From Fidelibacterota bacterium (GTDB lineage Bacteria > Fidelibacterota > Marinisomatia > Marinisomatales > TCS56): DNA of 8,348 nt. Made by a program: the position numbers and the translations under genes. Below are positions 1 through 6,593 of the stretch, in pieces. Position 1 is the first letter of the stretch; each line of letters starts with the position of its first letter. Location: the NCBI GenBank assembly GCA_013203015.1, contig JABMPO010000098.1, positions 1 to 8,348 on the forward strand, in the 5' to 3' direction. Under the pieces are notes generated by a model. The model worked only from the letters and a program-made list of their open reading frames with translations, did no database searches and had not been told where the DNA came from.

Positions 1-3000
1 GAAAAATAATCCCGCACCTTGCCAAAGGGTACATTTTCATTAACCAACATTTTCAAATCGCTGAAATCAGCATCGGTGGAGGGTTTTCCTTCCACGAATA
101 CCAGGCTGTCATTATAGACATGCTCACGGTATTTTTCATACGTATCCGAGAAAATAGTAATATCGGCGGAGCCGCCCAGACACTCCAAGCGGAAAAAGGC
201 CATGGTCTTGCCTTTGCGATCCTGATGCTGGCGCAGGTCTTGAATTGTGCCACCGATTCTTACTTTATTTATATGCATTTCAGCGATCTTTTCCGAAAAA
301 TCGAACGTGGAAAACTGCTCCAAATCCTCGGCGTACTTAAGCAATGGATGCCCCGACAGATACATTCCCAGCACCGTTTTCTCATGACTCAAGGCCGTAG
401 ACTGGTCCCAGTCGTCAATCTGAGGCAGGGCGGGAATCTGAACCACGTTTTCCCCGCCAATGGCATTGCCGAACATGTCGACCTGATTGTGATTGTTGGC
501 GACCTGGGTCTGCTGGGAATATTTTATGGCCGAATCGATCTGTGCAAATCGCTGGGCGCGGCTGCCTTCAAGTTCGTCCATGGCACCGGCCATTATCAGA
601 CTTTCCAGTACTTTTTTATTTACCGCCCGGGCATCAACACGAAAACCCAGGTCAAATAAATTGTCAAATGGTCCGTCTTTTTCCCGGGCTTCAACAATTT
701 TTTCCAGGGCTTTGGTACCCACATTCTTGATGGCATTCAGCCCGAACGAAATGGTTTTTTTATCCACGGGGCGGAAATCCACACCGGATACGTTTATATC
801 CGGATGGCGTACCGCGATCCCCAATTTACGGCATTCATTAATCAGGATTACCACCCGGTCAATATTCGACATCTCACTGGTAAGGTTGGCGCTCATAAAA
901 GCTGCCGGATGATGCGTCTTGAGCCAGGCTGTCTGGTAAGCGATGTAGGCATAAGCTGTGGAGTGGCTTTTGTTGAAACCGTATTGGGCAAATTTTTCAA
1001 TCAGATCGTAGATTTTCTGAGCCGTCCGTTGCTTAATGCCTTTGGCCACGGCTCCTTCTACGAATTTTTTACCCAGTTCCGCCATCAGTTCGACGATTTT
1101 CTTGCCCATGCCCCGGCGCAGGTTATCCGCTTCAGCCAGACTCATGCCGCCGACTTCGTGGGCGATCTGCATCACTTGTTCCTGGTAAACGATAATCCCA
1201 TAGGTCTCCTCCAGGATCGGCTCCAGGGACGGATGGGCGTACACGATCTTCTTCTTGCCATGCTTGCACTTGATAAAACTATCGATGTTTTGCATTGGCC
1301 CCGGGCGATAAAGGGCGTTCATGGCAATCAGATCCTCGATGGCGGTGGGCTTGAGCTTTTTCAGAAATTCGCGCATGCCGGAGGATTCAAACTGGAAGAT
1401 GCCGGTGGTCAAGCCCTTGGCAAACAGCTTATACACCGCCGGATCATCCAGGGGAATTTTTTCAATATCGACTTCAGTGCCCTGATCCCGAATCAGCCTC
1501 AGGGCTTTATCGATGACGGTGAGATTACGCAGCCCCAAAAAATCCATTTTCAAAAGTCCCAATTCCTCAAGACATTTCATATCGTACTGACTGGTGACAT
1601 CACCGGTGGAAGACCGGTAGAGCGGAATATAATTGGTCAAGGCGCTGGGCGCGATAACCACCCCGGCAGCGTGGATCGAGGCATGACGGTTCATGCCTTC
1701 CAGAATCAGGGAATGGCGCAGTAGCTCGGCGTAGCGGGGATCGTCTTCCAGGGCCTTCAATTCCGGGTTGGCCATTATGGCATCCCCCAGGGTGACTTTC
1801 GGCCCGGCAGGGATCAACTTGGCCACGCGATCAGTTTCACCGAAGGTAAATCCCAGCACCCGCCCCACATCCCTAACAACCTGGCGAGCCTTCATTTTAC
1901 CGAAAGTAATAATCTGGGTAACGGAATCTTCACCGTAAACCTGTTTGATATAATCGATCACTTCGCCGCGGCGCTCAATACAAAAATCAATGTCGATATC
2001 CGGCAATGAAACCCGTTCGGGATTCAGAAAACGCTCGAACAATAAATTGTGTCGGATGGGATCAATGGTAGTAACACCCAGGGAATAAGAGACGATGGAA
2101 CCGGCGGCGGAACCACGACCGGGTCCCACGGGAATTGCATTATCGCGGGAATATTTGACAAAATCAGCAGTGATTAAAAAATAACCGGCAAAGCCCATTT
2201 GTTTAATAGTATTCAGCTCGAAATCCAGGCGGGCTTGTAATTCGGGTGTCACCTTGCTATAGAGCTTTTCCAGCCCGGCACTGGCCACGGTCCGCAGATA
2301 TTCGTCGGGATCATCAGTTCCAGCATCGGCGGGAATCGGGAAGCGCGGCAAGTGGTAAGTATCCATATTGAAATCCATATCGATACTATCGGCGATGCGG
2401 CGGGAATTACCGATCACTTCCGGGTAGTCCTTGAACAGGTCGATCATCTGTTCCTGGGACTTTAAGTAGAATTCAGGGGTGGCGTAGCGCAACCGATTGG
2501 GATCATCTCGATCCTTGCCGATACCAAGGCAGAGTAGAATATCGTGGGATTCGGCATGATCGCTGCGGGCGTAATGGGCGTCGTTGGTAGCGATCAGGGG
2601 CAGACCTAATTCCTTGGCCACTTTCGCCATATTGACCTGGTTGACTTTTTCCTCCGGGATGCCGTGGTCCTGGATTTCCAGATAATAACGGTCAGGGAAC
2701 ATGGCGGCATATTCCTCCGCCACCGGGATGGCAGCTCGCCAATTATTAGCATTTAAAGCCGCTTTCTGGGGCGCACCCTGGAGGCAGGCCGAAAGAGCAA
2801 TCAGACCGTCACTGTGCTGCCCCAAAAGCTCGCGGTCGATGCGGGGACGATAGTAAAAACCTTCCAGATAACCGGCGGTGACCAGCTTGATTAAATTCAG
2901 ATAACCGTCATAATTCTGGGCCAGCAGCACCAGGTGATTGTTGCCCCAGCCGGGACTGGTGCGGTCGGGGTTTTTGTCAAACCGGCTCTCACGAGCCACG

Positions 3001-3209
3001 TAAACTTCACAACCGATGATAGGCTTGATGCCGGCCTTTTTAGCCTCTTTATAAAAGGAAACGGCCGAGAACATATTACCATGCTCGGTGAGTGCCACGG
3101 CATCCATGTCCAGCTCCACTGCTCGGCGTACCAGAGTGTGAACGGTCTGGGCGCCATCCAGCAGACTGTAGTCAGAATGGTTGTGCAGGTGTACGAATTC
3201 AGCCGGCAT
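1..3209 (-). CDS. dnaE: DNA polymerase III subunit alpha (C-terminus cut by window edge)
   Basis: Catalytic subunit of the replicative DNA polymerase. The frame is open from the ATG at 3209 to the window edge, giving 1069 visible residues; the family is usually about 1150, so roughly 80-100 C-terminal residues are missing. An in-frame TAA about 20 bases upstream leaves this ATG as the only good start, yet no Shine-Dalgarno is visible before it. Domains in order: PHP domain (about 1-280) starting HLHNHSDYS at 7-15, with TEHGN at 41-45 and NDAHY at 209-213; polymerase palm with PDIDIDF at 403-409 and DFLGLRNL from D556, giving the catalytic aspartates; YRPGPM at 634-639; fingers region FNKSHSTAYAY near 745-755; helix-hairpin-helix near 817-850; internal beta-clamp motif QVDMF at 909-913; OB fold near 980-1025. 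Frame checks at several separated points show no frameshift and no intein. This is the DnaE type, not PolC. The gene stands alone after a 593-base spacer. Confidence 0.97.
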   Translation of the reverse strand, partial: MPAEFVHLHNHSDYSLLDGAQTVHTLVRRAVELDMDAVALTEHGNMFSAVSFYKEAKKAGIKPIIGCEVYVARESRFDKNPDRTSPGWGNNHLVLLAQNYDGYLNLIKLVTAGYLEGFYYRPRIDRELLGQHSDGLIALSACLQGAPQKAALNANNWRAAIPVAEEYAAMFPDRYYLEIQDHGIPEEKVNQVNMAKVAKELGLPLIATNDAHYARSDHAESHDILLCLGIGKDRDDPNRLRYATPEFYLKSQEQMIDLFKDYPEVIGNSRRIADSIDMDFNMDTYHLPRFPIPADAGTDDPDEYLRTVASAGLEKLYSKVTPELQARLDFELNTIKQMGFAGYFLITADFVKYSRDNAIPVGPGRGSAAGSIVSYSLGVTTIDPIRHNLLFERFLNPERVSLPDIDIDFCIERRGEVIDYIKQVYGEDSVTQIITFGKMKARQVVRDVGRVLGFTFGETDRVAKLIPAGPKVTLGDAIMANPELKALEDDPRYAELLRHSLILEGMNRHASIHAAGVVIAPSALTNYIPLYRSSTGDVTSQYDMKCLEELGLLKMDFLGLRNLTVIDKALRLIRDQGTEVDIEKIPLDDPAVYKLFAKGLTTGIFQFESSGMREFLKKLKPTAIEDLIAMNALYRPGPMQNIDSFIKCKHGKKKIVYAHPSLEPILEETYGIIVYQEQVMQIAHEVGGMSLAEADNLRRGMGKKIVELMAELGKKFVEGAVAKGIKQRTAQKIYDLIEKFAQYGFNKSHSTAYAYIAYQTAWLKTHHPAAFMSANLTSEMSNIDRVVILINECRKLGIAVRHPDINVSGVDFRPVDKKTISFGLNAIKNVGTKALEKIVEAREKDGPFDNLFDLGFRVDARAVNKKVLESLIMAGAMDELEGSRAQRFAQIDSAIKYSQQTQVANNHNQVDMFGNAIGGENVVQIPALPQIDDWDQSTALSHEKTVLGMYLSGHPLLKYAEDLEQFSTFDFSEKIAEMHINKVRIGGTIQDLRQHQDRKGKTMAFFRLECLGGSADITIFSDTYEKYREHVYNDSLVFVEGKPSTDADFSDLKMLVNENVPFGKVRDYF

Positions 3210-3251
3210 TGTTTGATAAGTTTGGCGTTAAAAAGGGGAAATCCACGGTCT

Positions 3252-3280
3252 ATTTTAATGAATGGCGGTGGGATGGTGAA
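3252..3280 (-). promoter_or_regulatory. Candidate sigma70-like promoter for dnaE
   Basis: On the minus strand TTCACC (3280-3275) and TAAAAT (3257-3252) are separated by 17 bases. They match the -35 and -10 consensus at 4 of 6 and 5 of 6 positions. Transcription would begin near 3244, leaving a leader of about 35 bases before the dnaE ATG. The region is AT-rich, so a chance match is quite possible; consensus for this organism is unknown. Confidence 0.3.
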
Positions 3281-3373
3281 AGCTGGATTTTTGGTAATTA
3301 GTGATTTGTAATAAGTAAAGTGTGAGCCTGTTGGCGTTCCAATTTAATTTGCGCTTCGTCAAGTAAAAATAGG

Positions 3374-3420
3374 CGAGATTGCTTTCGCTTAAGCTGCACA
3401 GTGAGGAGCGTGAGACGCCT
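3374..3420. repeat. Possible decayed intergenic repeat copy
   Basis: The stretch begins GAGATTGCTTTCGCTT (3375-3390) and continues to a small stem AGG-a-GCGT / ACGCCT (3404-3420, loop GAG, one bulged base). GAGATTGCTTCG-type words next to GAGGAGCG-type words resemble a common class of bacterial intergenic palindromes, and the first word parallels CTGAGATTCTTCG in the large palindrome at 3467-3577. The two arms no longer pair well, so this is at best a relic. Confidence 0.3.
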
Positions 3421-3466
3421 GCGGGGGATAAGTAATGAGTAATAAGTGACCCGGTGACTCCGCGAC

Positions 3467-3577
3467 TGTCATTCTGAAGGAGTTTACGACTGAAGAATCT
3501 CAGGCATTGGTCTTTCAAATCAACTATAGTCTGAGATTCTTCGTCATCCCGCTGAAGCGGTATTTCTCAGAACGACA
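3467..3577. repeat. Imperfect palindromic repeat (REP/MITE-like)
   Basis: Two nested pairs of inverted arms are visible. The outer arms are TGTCATTCTGA (3467-3477) and TCAGAACGACA (3567-3577), complementary at 10 of 11 positions. The inner arms are GAAGAATCTCAG (3492-3503) and CTGAGATTCTTC (3531-3542), perfectly complementary over 12 bases. The right half carries an extra small hairpin CCGC-TGAA-GCGG (3549-3560). The loop is about 27 bases. There is no transposase frame inside. The word pattern (TGTCATTCTGA next to GAAGAATCT) is one I recognise from dispersed intergenic repeats in many uncultured bacterial genomes; that is recollection, not a search. Confidence 0.8.
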
Positions 3578-3699
3578 AGGTTGTTTAGATTGATGAATAA
3601 TGAACAAGGATTAACGATTTTTGATGTACAAAACTGCAGCATACGGACTTCGCAAATCAGCATTCGTTGATCGGTGTTGGATATTCCCGCACACACCCC

Positions 3700-3730
3700 G
3701 TCCCGATGGGACACCCCTCCAGGGGAGGGG
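3700..3730. repeat. Two adjacent GC-rich hairpins
   Basis: The first hairpin is GTCCC-GAT-GGGAC (3700-3712, 5-base-pair perfect stem). The second is CCCCTCC-AGG-GGAGGGG (3714-3730, 7-base-pair perfect stem). ATTCCC at 3683-3688 can also pair with GGGAAT at 3728-3733 as an alternative enclosing stem. It lies 73 bases downstream of the prenyltransferase stop. On the minus strand no T-tract follows either stem, so it is not a standard intrinsic terminator, although it could stabilise or end the upstream transcript. The form fits a small dispersed intergenic repeat. Confidence 0.65.
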
Positions 3731-3802
3731 AATTTGCGCAGGCTGAAACCTAAACTACCTCTCTGCGGCTAAGTGATTTTTAGTGAGAAATAATAAGTCT
3801 GA

Positions 3803-4636
3803 TTAACCGACATAAATCGCAATTACACCCATGAGAGTGGCGATTTTGAGCAGTTTGGCCGAAAAGGCGGCTGTTTCCGGTTCCGGTTTGTGAACCAGTG
3901 CAAAAATTATATAGCCCAAAGGGAGAAATACACCGATCCCTGCCACCAGCAGGTACCAGCCATTGTAATAATTTAAAATGAAAGGTAGCATTACCCCGAC
4001 TGCTACCAGAAAAGCCAGGTTAATAGCCGTGATAATGGCCGGACCTTCGCCCACCAGCAACGGCAGAGTACGCAAATTGGACTTAGCATCACCTTCAACA
4101 TCAGCGATATCCTTTAGTAGTTCCCGCACCAGTGTGAGCCCAAACGCCAGGGCCGCCGGAACCAATAGCGGACCCGGATTACCGACCGCTGCGCCGGCAA
4201 ACAGAAATGCCAAACCTAGAGTTAAGGCGATGGCTATATTGCCAATCAGCGGTTGACCCTTGAGTACTGGCGTGTAAAGTACCATCAATGGCAGAGCGGC
4301 TCCCAGAGCCAGAAAGCGGGCACCGAGATTTAATTTAAAGGCCAGTCCCGTTCCGATTATAAATAAAATGATTCCCAGCCATTTAGCAGTATCCCGTTTA
4401 ACAAGCCCGGTTACCAACGGACGAGTGGGTCGATTGATTTTATCGATTTCGTAATCGTAATAATCGTTCAGGGCGTTGGCGGCGGCGTTAAAGCATACCA
4501 CCAGTAAGGTGGCGATAACGATGGTTGTCGTCTGACGTAATTCTCCGGCGATGGCCACACCAATCACAACCGAAAAAGCGCCGATTGCCAGGTTGAGAGG
4601 TCGCAGCAAGCGAATAGTTGCAATAATTCTATCCAT
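3803..4636 (-). CDS. UbiA-superfamily prenyltransferase, digeranylgeranylglyceryl phosphate synthase-like
   Basis: Integral membrane enzyme that moves a polyprenyl chain from its diphosphate to an acceptor. From the ATG at 4636 it has 277 residues, usual for the family. The first aspartate-rich motif NDYYDYEID is at 57-65, followed by KINRPTRPLVTG at 66-77; the second is KDIADVEGD at 175-183, with aspartates 176, 179 and 183. Between and after them lie about eight or nine hydrophobic helices. The wording of both motifs (DYEIDKIN-RP and RELLKDI-DVEGD) is closest in my reading to archaeal-type enzymes that add the second geranylgeranyl chain to glycerol-1-phosphate lipids; MenA, UbiA, heme O synthase and chlorophyll synthase are less likely but not excluded. 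A TTG 12 codons upstream (4672) would overlap prmC by 17 bases and lacks a well-placed ribosome site; the ATG, preceded by a weak GAGA and starting MDRIIATIRLLRPLN, fits the family better. Probably the last gene of the prfA operon. Confidence 0.88.
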   Translation of the reverse strand: MDRIIATIRLLRPLNLAIGAFSVVIGVAIAGELRQTTTIVIATLLVVCFNAAANALNDYYDYEIDKINRPTRPLVTGLVKRDTAKWLGIILFIIGTGLAFKLNLGARFLALGAALPLMVLYTPVLKGQPLIGNIAIALTLGLAFLFAGAAVGNPGPLLVPAALAFGLTLVRELLKDIADVEGDAKSNLRTLPLLVGEGPAIITAINLAFLVAVGVMLPFILNYYNGWYLLVAGIGVFLPLGYIIFALVHKPEPETAAFSAKLLKIATLMGVIAIYVG

Positions 4637-4655
4637 AATTTCTCGGTAGCGTATT

Positions 4656-5528
4656 TTAGGCAATTTGTCCAATTAGAACCCGGTCATCTCCATTAAAATC
4701 TTTGACAGTATTAACACCTGTGATCCCGGCCTCCATTAATAATTTGGCAGCTTTTCCCGGTTGCTCGCCGCTGCCTACTTCCAGGACCAGCCAACCGCCG
4801 AGAGCTAATATTTGTGAAGCAATTTCAGAAATCCGGCGGTAGAAAACCAGGCCGTCTTTTTCGTCGGTCAGGGCTGATCGCGGTTCGTGGTCTCTGACTT
4901 CCGGCATGAGTGCCGTCATTTCAGTAGCCGGGATATAGGGCGGGTTGGCTATCAGTAAATCAAATTGGCCGTCTGGCAGATCTGTTAAAATATTAAGCAC
5001 AGTGAATTCAATATTCGATAGTTGGTGCAATTCACCGTTGCGGTGCGCCACTTCGATAGCAGCCTGGGAATTGTCGATGGCCATGACAGACGCTCCCGCT
5101 ATTTCTTTTACCAGACTGATGGCGATTGCGCCGGAACCGGTGCCAATATCAATAATTCGGGGAGCAGTCCTGTCGGCCAGCAATTCAATCCCGATTTCTA
5201 CCAGACGCTCCGTTTCCGGTCGCGGAATCAAGACCGCCGGCGTGACTTCAAACTGATAGCCGTAAAATTCAGTCCGGCCGGAAATGTATTGCAGCGGCTC
5301 ATGCTGAACCCGCCGTTTGATTCTGGCACGGAATTCTTTCAACATTGCAGTCGTGAATGGTTCTTCGAAGCGCAGATACAGATCAATTCGTTTGCAGTCC
5401 AGAAAATCTCCCAACAGCCATTCAATTTCCCGGCGGGAATTATCGAAATGGCGCTCACTAAAATATTGAGTTCCCCAGTTGATCAGATCGATCACCCGCC
5501 AATTACGGGTTGGGGTACTGATATTCAC
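4656..5528 (-). CDS. prmC: Peptide chain release factor N5-glutamine methyltransferase
   Basis: Cytoplasmic SAM-dependent enzyme that methylates the glutamine of the GGQ motif of release factors, raising termination efficiency. The 290 residues match the usual length. An N-terminal helical domain (about 8-85) that recognises the release factor is followed by a Rossmann methyltransferase domain. LIPRPETE at 100-107 is the family hallmark, IDIGTGSGAIAISL at 126-139 binds SAM, and NPPYI at 195-199 is the NPPY catalytic motif that holds the substrate glutamine. The start is GTG at 5528, three bases after the prfA stop; no strong Shine-Dalgarno is visible, so translation is probably coupled to prfA. 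The substrate gene directly upstream supports the call over other N-methyltransferases such as PrmB. Confidence 0.96.
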   Translation of the reverse strand: MNISTPTRNWRVIDLINWGTQYFSERHFDNSRREIEWLLGDFLDCKRIDLYLRFEEPFTTAMLKEFRARIKRRVQHEPLQYISGRTEFYGYQFEVTPAVLIPRPETERLVEIGIELLADRTAPRIIDIGTGSGAIAISLVKEIAGASVMAIDNSQAAIEVAHRNGELHQLSNIEFTVLNILTDLPDGQFDLLIANPPYIPATEMTALMPEVRDHEPRSALTDEKDGLVFYRRISEIASQILALGGWLVLEVGSGEQPGKAAKLLMEAGITGVNTVKDFNGDDRVLIGQIA

Positions 5529-5531
5529 GCT

Positions 5532-6593
5532 TTACTCAGCCGCTAATTGCGATTTCTGATCTTCAATTCGCAGCAATTCAACCAGCTCATTCAGATCGCC
5601 GTCCAGGTATTCATCCAAACGGTAGGCCGTATGGTTGATGCGGTGGTCGGTTATTCTTCCCTGGGGAAAATTATATGTCCTGATCTTGGCTGAGCGATCA
5701 CCGGTGGAGACCATTGATTTACGGGCGTCGGACCGTTCGCGAGCCAGTTTTTCCTGTTCTTGGGCCAGCAATCGGGAACGTAAAACCTTCATTGCGGCCA
5801 CACGATTTTTATGCTGGGATTTTTCATCCTGGCAGGTAACCACCAGTCCCGATGGAAGATGAGTGATTCGAATCGCCGATTCGGTTTTATTGACGTGCTG
5901 TCCCCCGGCACCGGAAGCACGGTAGGTGTCGATTTTCAGATCTTGCTCATCAACAGCAATGTCAGCGACCTCCGCCTCCGGTAAAACGGCAACCGTCGCC
6001 GCTGAGGTGTGAACCCGCCCACCGGTCTCGGTTTTGGGTACCCGTTGAACCCGGTGAACACCGCTTTCATATTTCATTGTCCCAAATACTTCGGTTCCGG
6101 AAAGGGAGAAAATGATTTCCTTAAACCCGCCTATTCCAGTATCGTTGGAAGTCATAACTTTCCGGTTCCAGCTTGAACGTTCCGCAAACCGGGAATACAT
6201 CCGAAACAGATCCGCGGCAAACAAGGCGGCTTCTTCACCACCGGTGCCGGCCCGGATTTCCACGATTATATTTTTATTATCATTGGGATCCTTGGGCAGC
6301 ATTAGCACCTTCAAATCATCCTCGATCTGTAACTGCTGATCTTCCAATTCTTTTAATTCTTCCTGGGCAATACTTTTCAATTCAGCATCACTGCCCGCTA
6401 AAATTTCTTTGTCATCAGCAATCTGTTCTGCAACAGCCAAATATTCTTTAGCCTTTATCACGACGGGTTCCAGATGGCTGTGTTCTCTGGCCGTATCGCG
6501 TAATTTATTCTGATTTGAAATGACAGCCGGATCAGTCAACTGGCGCCCCAATTTGTCGAAACGTTCGATAATCTGTTCCAGCTTATTAATCAT
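5532..6593 (-). CDS. prfA: Peptide chain release factor 1
   Basis: Recognises UAA and UAG in the ribosomal A site and triggers peptide release. The 353 residues are near the usual 355-360. The N-terminal part (about 1-95) is a charged helical domain, followed by the PCRF core. The stop-codon tripeptide is P186-K187-T188 within RVQRVPKTETGGR; a P-x-T tripeptide marks RF1, while RF2 has SPF. The catalytic GGQ is at 230-232 in SGAGGQHVNKTESAIRITH, with Q232 the expected PrmC target. The RF1 signature HKNRVAAMKVLRSRL and the C-terminal GRITDHRINHTAYRLDEYLDG are intact. No frameshift is present, as expected for RF1. The ATG at 6593 has a good GAGG (6604-6601) seven bases upstream, and the start overlaps the DUF1385 stop as ATGA, which points to coupled translation. 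Confidence 0.98.
   Translation of the reverse strand: MINKLEQIIERFDKLGRQLTDPAVISNQNKLRDTAREHSHLEPVVIKAKEYLAVAEQIADDKEILAGSDAELKSIAQEELKELEDQQLQIEDDLKVLMLPKDPNDNKNIIVEIRAGTGGEEAALFAADLFRMYSRFAERSSWNRKVMTSNDTGIGGFKEIIFSLSGTEVFGTMKYESGVHRVQRVPKTETGGRVHTSAATVAVLPEAEVADIAVDEQDLKIDTYRASGAGGQHVNKTESAIRITHLPSGLVVTCQDEKSQHKNRVAAMKVLRSRLLAQEQEKLARERSDARKSMVSTGDRSAKIRTYNFPQGRITDHRINHTAYRLDEYLDGDLNELVELLRIEDQKSQLAAE

Larger units (their letters stand above)
3210..3802. other. Gene-free spacer between the prenyltransferase gene and dnaE, rich in repeats
   Basis: This 593-base stretch holds no reading frame that resembles a protein. It contains a large imperfect palindrome (3467-3577), a pair of adjacent GC-rich hairpins (3700-3730), a likely decayed repeat (3374-3420), and AT-rich stretches built from short units like taataagt and agtgatt (near 3291-3316, 3427-3450 and 3766-3797). 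The only regulatory candidate is a weak promoter just before dnaE. The rest of the window has almost no intergenic DNA, so this spacer is an outlier and looks like a landing site for small repeats. Confidence 0.8.

Noticed and set aside
120..659. 179-codon open frame on the plus strand
   Set aside because: Antisense to the conserved 3' part of dnaE (OB fold and clamp motif region); no recognisable protein features.
804..1724. 306-codon open frame on the plus strand
   Set aside because: It lies wholly antisense to the conserved palm region of dnaE, resembles no family I know, and its openness follows from the codon pattern of dnaE on the other strand.
1..3209. Frameshift or intein in dnaE
   Set aside because: The frame was checked near both ends and at the catalytic motifs (about 1-120, 1200, 1540, 1985, 2575, 2785, 3080-3209) and stays constant, with residue spacing between motifs as in ordinary DnaE.
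3255..3518. 87-codon minus-strand frame in the dnaE spacer
   Set aside because: It reads through the palindromic and AT-rich repeats, has no family-like motif and no ribosome site; frames of this kind arise from repeat sequence.
3700..3730. Intrinsic terminator for the prenyltransferase transcript
   Set aside because: The stems are strong but no T-tract follows on the minus strand, so I list it as a repeat or hairpin only.
3210..3802. CRISPR array, tRNA, riboswitch or attachment site in the long spacer
   Set aside because: No regularly spaced identical repeats, no cloverleaf with a T-arm word, no known aptamer core and no flanking integrase. The repeats differ from each other in sequence and form.
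5022..5546. 174-codon plus-strand frame
   Set aside because: Antisense to prmC, whose motifs are all intact on the minus strand.
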